This document shows, piece by piece, positions 17,501 to 26,004 of a stretch of DNA of 64,000 nt. The stretch is from Candidatus Heimdallarchaeota archaeon (GTDB taxonomy: Archaea > Asgardarchaeota > Heimdallarchaeia > Heimdallarchaeales > Kariarchaeaceae). The notes under the pieces are model-generated. The model was not told the origin of the DNA and did no database searches. It saw only the letters and a list, made by a program, of their open reading frames with translations. Both the position numbers and the translations under genes were made by a program. Each line of letters opens with the position of its first letter. Position 1 is the stretch's first letter. Location of the stretch: contig WAMJ01000037.1 in assembly GCA_015522385.1 (NCBI GenBank), positions 62,001 through 126,000 on the forward strand, written 5' to 3'.

Positions 17501-20388
17501 ATGGGGAGGGAATAACTGAAGCCAGGCATCAGAACCTGTAGAACAAAGCTAGCTACGGCCAAGGTGACTCCCGAGAACTCTGACTTACCCACCATGAACG
17601 TGTTCAGAGCCGAGCCCAGTGAAACTACCATGATGATACCTAGATATGACAGTGGATCAACTGTATTTGTGTAATACAGTACTCCAGCAAGCCCAGTCCA
17701 GATTGAAATATCCCTCGCAGTAGTTCGGATTCGGAGGTCAGTCCTCCCCTTCAACTTGTCCAAGTAGACCAACACAGTGGTCAGAATTACAACTGTGGAG
17801 TAAGATATCAGAGTCATGTTCAATGACAGGATGTCGTTAGCAATACTCGAAGTTACTATGAATGGGAGCAATGAAGGGATAATTGTAGCCCAATGCCTCC
17901 CACGAGAGAGATACATGGTTACGAGATTGACAGGTATGAGCATGACCAGCACTATGACTAAGAAGACATTGCCACTGTCCGCACCTGCAAATCCCCCTGT
18001 GAACGCAAATACAGCGAAGATCACATTGATGAACAGAGAGAAAGACAATTCCTGATATCTCAGGAGGATATTCTCGATCCACATAATGACCTCAGAGCGA
18101 CTGGAGACAAGGAGAGATACTCCATCGAGCTTCTCCACTCTCTTCGGGACTATTCGTGAAAGGGTGTTAAACGCCACCCCAGAGGAGAAAACAAAAAGGG
18201 CGAAGATGATGAAGGGCCCGTACTCTGTGACGTTAATCGTGGACTTCAACATGGGCATTCTTACACCGTTGTAGTTGCCAAGAAGTTGAGTCACAAGAAT
18301 AGAAATCCCATTGGCTATAATGGCCACCTCGTAATTCTGCCTTCGTTGGACAGGGGTTAGTTGTGGAAGTACGATAGCCAGTGGGAAGACGACAAGACCA
18401 ACTGCAGCATATAATATTACCTCTGATCCTTGACCGAAGACATTGACAAGGATAAAGCTGTTCAGAACAGTCAACCAATTACTCATCAGAATGAACGATG
18501 AAGCATAGTAGAACCGCTCGAATAAGTACTGACCTGCAATGCCAATCACCAGTGGCAAAATCAGAGCAATCATGGCAAAAATAGAAGATGCCATGGTATT
18601 ACCAAGCCTTGCACTGAGGAAGGCGAGATTACCAGTGGTAACAAGGATTGCCACCTCCGTGAATGCCACCGACACAAAGATCTCGAACTTGGACGGCTTG
18701 TTGTACACTTTCAGGAATACCGAGGTAGTATACGCCAACGATATCAGAATGAAGAGTATACTCGGAAGGTATCCATTGAAGTAGTATTCCTGCTGATCTA
18801 GGGAATTAATCTGCTGCCCAAGTATTACAGAGGCAACCAGACCATTCAACGGGATGGTGTAACGAACAACCTTCTGCATGGTCCTTATGACAGATGTGAA
18901 GAGGATGGATCTCTTGAAACCACCCCTTGTAATCTCTACAGTAGAGATCTGGTGCAGAATGGTGATTCCGAGGATGAACCCGACAGTATCCCACACCGAG
19001 ATCATATTTCTCATGAACAGCATGGTAAAAGTGCCCAGCGGTGCGAGGAAGAGGACGAGGTAAGTCACTATCAGATAAGGTCTCAGGAGCTCTACCTTGC
19101 CCCTGTCTAGGAGAATAGACAGAGGTAGAATCGAGGCGGCAATTGCTAAAGAGTAACCTCCGACATATGCCGAGTTGAATGCAGCAACGGAAACAAGTCC
19201 GGACATGCCCAGTAGAATCGACGGATAGAACGTATGCTCCCTGATGCCGTAGATCAGGGCCACAGTTGCCAAAGGTATGTACCAGAGGATTCCACCTCCA
19301 TAGAGCAGTGGAATCATAACATCATTCCAAGAAAGGAATGTCGTGAGTAGAGGGACAAAAAAGGACATGTTCATTGCCGTAATGTTAGATCCGTTCTGTA
19401 TGCCTATTATAGCAAGAACAACAACCAGTGCATACACCAGGTATGGCTGCAGGGTGAATATTATAGATGTGTCACCAGACTGTGATAACGTGATCAATGA
19501 ACCTGCTGCTAGCAGGAATCCAAAATTGACCATGGCTATGCCAAGGTTGTACTGTCCCTTCTTAAATTTCTCAGCGACTAGAAGGTATCCGAAACCTATC
19601 ATGATACCACCAATAATCGAGAGGGAGAGTGATTGAAAATTGAACTGGTCTTTGAAAAGAACCCATGCTCCTAGAAGCATCACCGCTAAAAATGATATGA
19701 CAGCACCAGCTATTGCAGCTTGATACTCAATAAATTCGCGTATTCTGTCCTTAAGAGATCGCTTGACGATCCTAGTGGTCCTATTGGTGTAGGTAGGCTC
19801 TGGCACGGGGTCAATCTTCCCGTAGTACTCTGCATCTAGACTGAACAACTCAGGTTTGGGAAGCTGAGGACCACGCCTCCTCACCTGAGTGTAGAGGTCT
19901 TGGATCTCCTCGACGGTGGGCTCATCCTCCACGTACTGCGACTGACTCACAATGGTAGGTTCAGTAAATGACGTAGTGGGCGAACCGACATGATCCGATA
20001 CCTCGACCTCAGGTAGTTCTTCCGTAGGAACCCACATTGGTTCTGTCTCGACTTTTTCTTCATGCACAGTCTCTTCAGCGAGATCTAGGGCCTTTGAAAC
20101 CGCAGGAGAAGAATATGTTACTGGCGCAGTGAAAGCATCTGGAGATACAATATTCTTCTCAAGCAAGATCTTTTCAATCCGTTTTATTGCCTCCAGATGA
20201 CTGTCCACCTTCCTCTCCATCATATTGAGTCGTGAGTTAAGAAACAAGAACAATTTCTGGGATTCCGTGCTGGAGAGAGAGTCAAGGATGAGCTTCTCAG
20301 ATACTGTTTTGTCAATCTGCTTTCCACACTTGAAGCAGAACTTGGAGAATTCCTTGAGTGGTTCCCCACACTGATTACATGTTCGCAT
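14536..20388 (-). CDS. Giant polytopic membrane protein with N-terminal zinc ribbon
   Basis: This 1950-residue protein begins with a zinc ribbon (C4, C7, C18, C21: CNQCG … CFKCG), then a probable coiled coil (about residues 30-95) and an acidic, Pro/Thr-rich cytosolic linker to about residue 225. The remaining 1700 residues are an unbroken series of hydrophobic helices, roughly fifty by eye, with short charged loops and no obvious catalytic motif. The plan resembles the DUF2339 group of bacterial membrane proteins but is about twice as long; I cannot assign a family firmly. It sits between a TPR protein and the HEAT-RING protein with gaps of three and two bases. No frameshift is seen. Confidence 0.8.
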   Translation of the reverse strand: MRTCNQCGEPLKEFSKFCFKCGKQIDKTVSEKLILDSLSSTESQKLFLFLNSRLNMMERKVDSHLEAIKRIEKILLEKNIVSPDAFTAPVTYSSPAVSKALDLAEETVHEEKVETEPMWVPTEELPEVEVSDHVGSPTTSFTEPTIVSQSQYVEDEPTVEEIQDLYTQVRRRGPQLPKPELFSLDAEYYGKIDPVPEPTYTNRTTRIVKRSLKDRIREFIEYQAAIAGAVISFLAVMLLGAWVLFKDQFNFQSLSLSIIGGIMIGFGYLLVAEKFKKGQYNLGIAMVNFGFLLAAGSLITLSQSGDTSIIFTLQPYLVYALVVVLAIIGIQNGSNITAMNMSFFVPLLTTFLSWNDVMIPLLYGGGILWYIPLATVALIYGIREHTFYPSILLGMSGLVSVAAFNSAYVGGYSLAIAASILPLSILLDRGKVELLRPYLIVTYLVLFLAPLGTFTMLFMRNMISVWDTVGFILGITILHQISTVEITRGGFKRSILFTSVIRTMQKVVRYTIPLNGLVASVILGQQINSLDQQEYYFNGYLPSILFILISLAYTTSVFLKVYNKPSKFEIFVSVAFTEVAILVTTGNLAFLSARLGNTMASSIFAMIALILPLVIGIAGQYLFERFYYASSFILMSNWLTVLNSFILVNVFGQGSEVILYAAVGLVVFPLAIVLPQLTPVQRRQNYEVAIIANGISILVTQLLGNYNGVRMPMLKSTINVTEYGPFIIFALFVFSSGVAFNTLSRIVPKRVEKLDGVSLLVSSRSEVIMWIENILLRYQELSFSLFINVIFAVFAFTGGFAGADSGNVFLVIVLVMLIPVNLVTMYLSRGRHWATIIPSLLPFIVTSSIANDILSLNMTLISYSTVVILTTVLVYLDKLKGRTDLRIRTTARDISIWTGLAGVLYYTNTVDPLSYLGIIMVVSLGSALNTFMVGKSEFSGVTLAVASFVLQVLMPGFSYSLPIEISLRMVSGVVPLVMGSLVNLLMTFMEGRDSEVSTSIGSSLMVLFGLFLPWLDGIHESLVAFAALFGSLMIVNIGYVISKDYGKTKSIVTNFVFVLMGFQGLVLSSADFNLRLIFSLIFVLPAILSILLNTRKEQGFEFLSESMALGGSIFLAPIEYFEVSVFVLVVLTAVLAHLKYALRDRSTTSGVSILLGLAPVLTFFREYRTLTMGSGDFTIELGFVQIVLVTLSSWLLLESFRSSNDALLEIKSSFVTAIVLSFTVLGGVPDFTMQTLMVYYLVAIAVFELKTRSVYQIFSSLAVLVIPLFGFGTPEVFNLLIFYLVQALIAIINLERKRVDNITDATNSYYGIIILSSLYALLAPFGDSITFMVMTTVVGLVYIGYEVFTEIDIKPISLSMPVALILKLLQVSFSSSAAQYMVDLGIKFMGISASIQLLMAVAFLAYSRTRSSTPTEVVAGLSFIGIVVGIYGLFDTVIVGLPLLISSYLLWRSSSERNQVIVSVYQLLVISYLYFNNPAYAATALAVFVINFVVMTIQVVSTSTNIYSTQKLLMGINMILIGTFVEPALAWKEFAPQVVVPYLDYVWLALLIFYDIIVVLDVRSGGFNLFDTEVSDGLGAIIGKKFTSLEDTISLLGIIQSAVFVLWVGMDSLVWIVPILAVQGLIILASTVTEKKSYDVPSIQLMVITMGIQVVTGVYNVLAGGFLRSTDLGFGTIDIAAIVSFGYFVPLIIAGIGVMFSNFSERKEPILTSGAGIVISVIALVLALIASASGTPGVFPAIIALSLLGVSVGVTAKESIGATIGTLVYYVSGMIYGQVLLSAGYDLSSFLGVSMNGTSVILLALSTLMYFMSIWIESSFDLGESFGSVVTITILVFAFNGLTATKFVTGAEKMLTFMSLAFSSSMSYWYGIRYSRDRIRDIGLLILTIGFIGGIGLAFFYAFQGTLDPLTALFSFVSAAIAFLFVLGVRQINRNSDRKDILRIFLPKER

Positions 20389-20391
20389 CTT

Positions 20392-21270
20392 TCATTCCTC
20401 CACCTGGCTGAGCCAGTAGTTCACATCATCCATGTCTAGTTCATCTTCCTCCATAAGGTCGACTGCCTTCTGGAGGTATTCCTTGAACTGCTTAGAGTAC
20501 CCACTAATCTCATACTCTGTAGCCGCAAGGGAATAATAGCTCATGAATGAGGGATAGTTCTCTGCGAAGGTCTTCAGTTCTCTTATTCGCTCCTTGACTA
20601 TAGGTTGGGTTACAATCTTGTCAAATTCCAACCTCTGAAGGATTTTTTCATCATGATCAGATATTGGAACTGTCTCTAAATATCGGTTGTAAGCTTGAGT
20701 GAAATAGGAATGAGCAGATGAGAGTGACCCAATGTACATATTCTCCACTCCTATGGAATGGTAGATCTTCCAAGATCCTCCGAAGTTCCTGAACTCCTTA
20801 ATCGCCTTGTTGTGTTGACCTGTCTTGTGGTAATAAAGTGCCAGACCCGGAAACTTTACCTCATCGACCCTCATTCTGAGATACGAGTCAGTCTTTTCGT
20901 TTACTTTTCCAATATAAAGGCTCGAGATTCCCAGACAGTATTTTGCTAGAGTATCTGGTTCTTTCACATTCGAAAGGACCTCGTAAGCCTCTTCCCAATG
21001 GTTGGCAATCGTAAGAGCCACACCCAGATTCGAGTAGACCATGTCGGACTCCTCAATGGATAATGCCTCCCTGAAGTACATGATTGCCTCATCGTACCTC
21101 CCAAGGTTGAGCGAGATCTTCCCCAGCGTTATCAGTATCTCAACTGATTCTGGGAGAAGATCTCTGGCCTTTTGGAAGGCTTCGATTGCTCCATCGTATT
21201 CCTTGGCTGCGAGACGGAAATTCCCCCGTTTAATCTGTCTCTTAAGCTGATTAAAGCGTGCCTGTTCCAT
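20392..21270 (-). CDS. TPR-repeat protein, first gene of the giant membrane-protein operon
   Basis: A soluble 292-residue protein built of tetratricopeptide repeats. Clear units include KEYDGAIEAFQKARDLLPES, VEILITLGKISLNLGRYDEA, IMYFREALSIEESDMVYSNL and HWEEAYEVLSNVKEPD; later repeats are degenerate. TPR proteins are scaffolds, so it probably binds a partner such as the zinc ribbon or linker of the membrane protein encoded three bases downstream. A TATA element at 21295-21304 on this strand places transcription at or near the ATG. Confidence 0.85.
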   Translation of the reverse strand: MEQARFNQLKRQIKRGNFRLAAKEYDGAIEAFQKARDLLPESVEILITLGKISLNLGRYDEAIMYFREALSIEESDMVYSNLGVALTIANHWEEAYEVLSNVKEPDTLAKYCLGISSLYIGKVNEKTDSYLRMRVDEVKFPGLALYYHKTGQHNKAIKEFRNFGGSWKIYHSIGVENMYIGSLSSAHSYFTQAYNRYLETVPISDHDEKILQRLEFDKIVTQPIVKERIRELKTFAENYPSFMSYYSLAATEYEISGYSKQFKEYLQKAVDLMEEDELDMDDVNYWLSQVEE

Positions 21271-21294
21271 GCTATAGATAACTGGGTAAGGGTT

Positions 21295-21304
21295 GATTTA
21301 TAAG
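21295..21304 (-). promoter_or_regulatory. TATA box of the TPR/giant membrane protein/HEAT-RING/PHP operon
   Basis: On the minus strand the sequence reads CTTATAAATC, centred about 29 bases before the ATG of the TPR gene. No further promoter-sized gap exists before the end of the PHP gene at 13225, so all four genes probably share this promoter. Confidence 0.6.
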
Positions 21305-21384
21305 TTTATCTTACGGCGTTAAATTAAAGTAAATTTTTGTAAGAAAAATTATTAATTTTCATGCACTTAGAGATACACAACTAT

Positions 21385-23340
21385 TCAATGTTCAGGCAAA
21401 AATACCACACCCGTGAAACTGTAAAATGCGTTTCCATCAGATACAGAGCGGATAGAGTCTGAAAGCTTCGACGATACACCGAGGTAAACGACTGCGCTGA
21501 TCATACTTAGCACACCGTCGCTGTCGATGTTCTGGATTGTGGCATCCATCTTCTGAACTTCCTGAATGATTGATCCCACGTACTCATCAGGTACCACGAT
21601 TTCTATTTGATAGTATGGAATGTGCACTTTTGCACCACAGTTCTGCAAGCTCTCCCGGACAACAGCGTATCCCACAATGATTCCATATTCGTATGTCTTG
21701 ATGGAATTAGTCATGAAATTCTCACGGAGGATCATGGTGAGTCCCCTCACGTGTTCCGAGGAGATAGGTGAGACTCGCATTCCTTGTCTGAAAACCTCCA
21801 CAAGACCATCTAGCGCTTCGCCCGAGAACGAGTGATCACGATGGATGTACAGGTAGTTACTATTACTGTCTTCGTAGAGAAGCTTGAGATCACCCTGTGG
21901 AAGAGTGAGCTCTCCTGAATTCCCAGCGACCACAAAGAGTCCAGACCATTTGGAAACCTCAAATTCGCTGTTGTAGGTCGGCATCTCGAATTTCAAGACG
22001 ATCGGTTCACTGGTGTCGATCCCTATCCCTGCCTTCTCGATATCTTTGGTGAGGATATCAAGTTGCAGGGTACCGACACCCAGAGCCTTCATCTCCCCGG
22101 TCTCTTTGTCATTGTGATAGAGAAGACCAGGTGTTGATGCCGCGGCATCCTCGAGGAAATTGTGAAGTCTGTTCATGTCCCTTATCTTCTTCGGTTCGAT
22201 TGAGATGGAGACTACAGGCTCTTGAACGTACCCTATGTTCTTCCCTATGAGATTGACCTCCTTGGCATAGGTGACAACGTCTCCGGGAAAGGGAGCAGGG
22301 TTGAGGATAGCAGCTCCGACCAGTCCAGATGTCAACTCCTGAGTCTCGAGAATACGAGAGCCCTTGATCCGTACCAACCGGGACACCTTCATCTTTTCTT
22401 CGTTTCTCGAAGAGTAGAGCAAGCTTCCCTTCTTGATTGTTCCTGAAGCGACCTTGACGAGGACTGCGAGCCTTCCCCCTTTACTAATCTGAATGAATTT
22501 CCCAATGAGAAGTATTGGAGGATTGTCTGGACTACACTCTCGGAGGTACCTCAGTTCCTCCTCTCCTACATCATTCGTGAATAGCTTGGGGTATTTGTAT
22601 CTAGCTGCAGTGATTGGATCCGGTAGACAGTTGTAGATTGCCCGTGCCACGACCAATTTGAGGGGGACGAGGTCTGCAAGTTCTTCGACCTTGTTCGCAG
22701 TATAAAACTCCTCTACCTTCGCCATTGTAAGTCCGTGATCATGGAGTGCTTGTGCGTCTATCCCCCATCCATCGACAGCTGACATCAGAATGACACTACC
22801 ATCTTGGAAGCTGGGGAGAACCAGCCCTTCGAAGGTCTGCTTCTTGCACAGGTTCCGTACTTCCACCACAATGTGTTGGATTCTTCGTTGAACCTCCTCA
22901 AGGGGTAGTTGTAACTCAGTTATCAAGCGGTCTATCTTGTTGATGGCCAGAACGGGTTGGATAAATTCCCTCATTGCCTGCCTGAGGACAGTTATGGTCT
23001 GGGCCATGACACCCTCAACTGCATCGACAAGGATAAGGCTACCATCGACCATCCGGAGGGCCTCTGCGACTTTCCCCGAGAAATCGAGATGACCTGGTGT
23101 GTCAATCAAGTTGAGGAGGAATGTCCTCTCAGAGTCGTAGGGGATCTCCATGGAGGCAACACTGGATTCTATCGTAATACCTCTCTTCTGCTCCTCTTCC
23201 AGATCATCAAGAGCGCGTGCTGTACCGAGCATCTGGTCTGGCAGCATTCCACCCGACCCTAGAAGATGGTCTGCAAGGGTCGTTTTTCCATGATCTATGT
23301 GGGCGATGATGCTTGCATTTCGAATGTTGGAGATTTCCAT
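21385..23340 (-). CDS. EF-2-like GTPase paralogue lacking the diphthamide loop
   Basis: A 651-residue relative of archaeal EF-2, the ribosomal translocase. The GTPase domain is intact: AHIDHGKTT (P-loop), RGITIESS, DTPGHLDF and NKIDRL. Domains II and III are recognisable (GRLAVLVKVASGTIKKG; EPKKIRDMNRLHNFLEDAA). In domain IV, where EF-2 has the IHRG segment with the modified histidine, this protein reads NSIKTYEYGIIVG, so no diphthamide can form. It is about 80 residues shorter than normal aEF-2. It is probably an EF-2 paralogue of the kind reported in Asgard archaea; the canonical gene is not in this window. Its exact role is unknown. TATTTTAAAA at 23370-23379 on this strand is its probable TATA box. 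Confidence 0.88.
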   Translation of the reverse strand: MEISNIRNASIIAHIDHGKTTLADHLLGSGGMLPDQMLGTARALDDLEEEQKRGITIESSVASMEIPYDSERTFLLNLIDTPGHLDFSGKVAEALRMVDGSLILVDAVEGVMAQTITVLRQAMREFIQPVLAINKIDRLITELQLPLEEVQRRIQHIVVEVRNLCKKQTFEGLVLPSFQDGSVILMSAVDGWGIDAQALHDHGLTMAKVEEFYTANKVEELADLVPLKLVVARAIYNCLPDPITAARYKYPKLFTNDVGEEELRYLRECSPDNPPILLIGKFIQISKGGRLAVLVKVASGTIKKGSLLYSSRNEEKMKVSRLVRIKGSRILETQELTSGLVGAAILNPAPFPGDVVTYAKEVNLIGKNIGYVQEPVVSISIEPKKIRDMNRLHNFLEDAAASTPGLLYHNDKETGEMKALGVGTLQLDILTKDIEKAGIGIDTSEPIVLKFEMPTYNSEFEVSKWSGLFVVAGNSGELTLPQGDLKLLYEDSNSNYLYIHRDHSFSGEALDGLVEVFRQGMRVSPISSEHVRGLTMILRENFMTNSIKTYEYGIIVGYAVVRESLQNCGAKVHIPYYQIEIVVPDEYVGSIIQEVQKMDATIQNIDSDGVLSMISAVVYLGVSSKLSDSIRSVSDGNAFYSFTGVVFLPEH

Positions 23341-23369
23341 GAGTCCTATTAGCTTTCTGAAGCTTGATC

Positions 23370-23379
23370 TTTTAAAATA
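23370..23379 (-). promoter_or_regulatory. TATA box of the EF-2-like gene
   Basis: TATTTTAAAA on the minus strand lies about 30 bases before the ATG at 23340, predicting a leader of only a few bases. Confidence 0.5.
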
Positions 23380-23443
23380 GCTAGAACAGCACTGGTCTTC
23401 TGCAACGAAAAGTTTCTAAGAAGGAATATCATCATTCTCTCAT

Positions 23444-24376
23444 ATGGAGGAAATCTCGTCCAAAACTCTGAGGAAACTTAGCAAGGACTATGCTGCGAAC
23501 TATGACGTAGTGAAGTTGTTGGTTGAGTCATTCGGGGAGAACATCGCGGAGGACATCCTCAGGATGCACCCTGCAGAGATCAGGCAGACCGCACGGGTGA
23601 ACCTCCTCAAGAGCACAAGAGACGAGGTCATCGAAATGCTAAGAGAGGAAGGCATCCATGCTACATATCTTGAGGATATAGACGAAGGTATTGAGATATT
23701 CTACGGTTCAGAGTTACTGGGACACTCCATTCCCTACTTAACAGGTCTGGTAAGTCCACAGGGATTGGGTTCTATGGTCACTGTAAATGCTCTTGATCCG
23801 CAACCAGAGGAACTGATTCTAGATCTCGCAGCTGCACCTGGAAATAAGACAGCGTATATCGCAGAGAGGATGAGGAATACAGGGGAATTAGTGGCTAACG
23901 ACTCCTCCAAACCCCGCTTGGCCTCGCTCAAATCAAATCTCAACAGGCATGGCATCACCAACACTGTCGTCACCAATTATGATGGTACAGTGTTCCCTGC
24001 GGACAGGAAATTTGACAGGATTCTGCTTGATGCGCCCTGCACGGGGGAGGGACTTCTGGTCTCTACACCTTCCCGCAGGAAATCCCGGGATGGCACGGAT
24101 CCTTACATTCTCCAAAGGATACAGCAGAGATTGCTCAAACGTGCCATCAGATTGTTGAAGAGAGGTGGTACACTGGTCTATTCTACCTGCTCGTTGAATT
24201 CTGTGGAAAACGAGGAGGTTCTTGAACCATTTCTCGGACGGTTGGAGCTAGAGGAGATTCCCGTGAAATTGGAGACGCCATTTTTCAGATCAGCCATCAT
24301 GGAGAAAGCAGTCAGACTGCTACCGAATTTCCACTATTGCGATGGATTCTTCATATTAAGGGGGGTGAAGAAATGA
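23444..24376 (+). CDS. NOL1/NOP2/Sun-family RNA cytosine-5 methyltransferase
   Basis: These enzymes transfer a methyl group from SAM to C5 of cytosine in rRNA or tRNA. The 310-residue protein carries the SAM motif DLAAAPGNKT (about residue 126) and both catalytic cysteines, in DAPCTGEG (about 196) and YSTCSLN (about 246). Mature archaeal relatives include TRM4-like and Nop2-like enzymes; the target cannot be read from sequence. It overlaps the next gene by four bases (ATGA). Confidence 0.92.
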   Translation: MEEISSKTLRKLSKDYAANYDVVKLLVESFGENIAEDILRMHPAEIRQTARVNLLKSTRDEVIEMLREEGIHATYLEDIDEGIEIFYGSELLGHSIPYLTGLVSPQGLGSMVTVNALDPQPEELILDLAAAPGNKTAYIAERMRNTGELVANDSSKPRLASLKSNLNRHGITNTVVTNYDGTVFPADRKFDRILLDAPCTGEGLLVSTPSRRKSRDGTDPYILQRIQQRLLKRAIRLLKRGGTLVYSTCSLNSVENEEVLEPFLGRLELEEIPVKLETPFFRSAIMEKAVRLLPNFHYCDGFFILRGVKK

Positions 24377-24825
24377 GCAAAGAGGAATTGGACAGGTATC
24401 AGATCGACGACATCCTCTTCTCGACATTCGGCCTTGTAACAGACCTCCCAGAGGACGGTACGTACTACCGGATAATAGACGACCTCACGGGAGACTACAG
24501 CTTGGTCTGGGTTCCCAGTGTGATAGAAGAATATGAGAATCTTTACACCGCAGGGCTGGAGATCGTGTACACCAAGGACAGAAAAAAGTTCGTATCTCCG
24601 TCGATTATGGAGTTTTCGAAAGATGAGAGAGTGGAGATTAACTCAATAAAGCTGATGGATAAAATCACCAAGGGCAAACCTATCTCGGTCAACATCTTTG
24701 GGAAATTTGAAGGAAAGCCCATTGTGATCACCTACCACAACTATCCTGTAGCATACGGTTCAGTAGTCAATGGAGAATTCACCCCACTAGTAGATGTGGG
24801 CATGTACCTGCGTGAGGGAAATTAG
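24373..24825 (+). CDS. Small protein coupled to the RNA methyltransferase, possibly PUA-like
   Basis: A 150-residue protein starting at ATG 24373, which overlaps the methyltransferase stop and follows a GGGGGGTGAAG ribosome-binding site; an earlier in-frame ATG at 24337 lies inside the upstream gene and is unlikely. I do not recognise it firmly. The end (NYPVAYGSVVNGEFTPLVDV, then GMYLREG) has the look of a PUA domain, an RNA-binding fold that often accompanies RNA methyltransferases. Co-translation with the methyltransferase supports a role as its RNA-binding partner, but this is inference. Confidence 0.55.
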   Translation: MSKEELDRYQIDDILFSTFGLVTDLPEDGTYYRIIDDLTGDYSLVWVPSVIEEYENLYTAGLEIVYTKDRKKFVSPSIMEFSKDERVEINSIKLMDKITKGKPISVNIFGKFEGKPIVITYHNYPVAYGSVVNGEFTPLVDVGMYLREGN

Positions 24826-24885
24826 TCACTTTTCTCCAGCATTTTATAGGAACTGCTAAAATGGAATGATCGTGAAGGCGCTTGT

Positions 24886-25965
24886 TTGAATTCAGAAAGT
24901 ATTGACATCAATAGACTGGAGACGAAGTCTGTCATAGAGCTCCCTCGCCTTATCGATCTAAAACTCCATGCGATCGAGAACATCGCAGAGGACTCGAAGA
25001 AACTTCTCATGGGAGACACGGCAGTTCTGATTGTTGATGACATAACCTACAAGCTAGCGGGCAAGAAGGTAGAAACGGTTCTTAACGATGGTGGTATCGA
25101 GACACATACCCTCTTCATCCAGAAGGCCACGATGGAAGAAGTAGAAAAATCCATAGAACTCTACAAAGAAACAGGAGCAGAGTTCTCTGTTGCAGTGGGA
25201 GGGGGAACGGTAATCGACGTGAGCAAGTACTCTAGCTTCCTCTCCAACTTGCCATTTGCCTCTGTTCCCACTGCAGCTTCACACGACGGCATCTCAAGCG
25301 CTAGAGCCTCGATCAAGGGTGAAGGGAGATCGCACTCCTACGAGGCAAGACCACCGATGCTCGTAATAGGTGATGTGGAGACCCTCTCCAAGGCACCTCC
25401 TCGATTCGCAATCTCCGGAGCGGGAGACCTATTGTCAAATAAGACTGCTGTCCTCGACTGGTTACTGTCCGAGAGGATCACGGGAGAACATGTCAGCCAT
25501 TATGCTTCGCTCCTCTCCAATGCCACAGCAGATGCAGTGATCAACGAGAGAAGGGAGATAGCAGCAGACGCAATCAGGAGGACGTACTCGGTCTTCAAGG
25601 GGTTGATCTCCAGCTCGATGGCTATGTGCATCGCCGGATCTTCTCGTCCTTCAAGTGGAGCTGAGCACCTAATCTCACATAAATTGGATACAGTTCTTGA
25701 CCGTCCTGCGATGCACGGGGAACAAGTGGGTATCGCATCCATATTCACGATGTATCTCCACGGAGGAGACTGGAAAGAGATCCGTAAGACATTAGCTACA
25801 ATAGGTGCACCCACCACAGCAGAAGGTATCGGAGCTGATGAAGACGTGATGATTGATGCGATAATGAACGCACAGGCTCTCAGACCGAATCGATACACGA
25901 TACTGTCATCCTCCATGACCAAGAAAGCAGTAAGGAAGGGGCTAGAAATTACCAGAATTATCTAA
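24886..25965 (+). CDS. egsA: sn-glycerol-1-phosphate dehydrogenase
   Basis: This enzyme makes the archaeal lipid backbone, sn-glycerol-1-phosphate, from dihydroxyacetone phosphate. The 359-residue protein has the NAD(P)-binding AVGGGTVIDVSKY (about residue 105), the family block PTAASHDGISSARAS, and metal-ligand segments SGAEHLISHKLD (about 260) and MHGEQVGIA (about 275). The start is TTG at 24886; a GTG lies just upstream in another frame. ATTTTATAGG at 24841-24850 is a likely TATA box for a short leader. Confidence 0.94.
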   Translation: MNSESIDINRLETKSVIELPRLIDLKLHAIENIAEDSKKLLMGDTAVLIVDDITYKLAGKKVETVLNDGGIETHTLFIQKATMEEVEKSIELYKETGAEFSVAVGGGTVIDVSKYSSFLSNLPFASVPTAASHDGISSARASIKGEGRSHSYEARPPMLVIGDVETLSKAPPRFAISGAGDLLSNKTAVLDWLLSERITGEHVSHYASLLSNATADAVINERREIAADAIRRTYSVFKGLISSSMAMCIAGSSRPSSGAEHLISHKLDTVLDRPAMHGEQVGIASIFTMYLHGGDWKEIRKTLATIGAPTTAEGIGADEDVMIDAIMNAQALRPNRYTILSSSMTKKAVRKGLEITRII

Positions 25966-26004
25966 TGCTACGTATTCAATTCAGATCAAGGGAATAGTCC
26001 ATAC

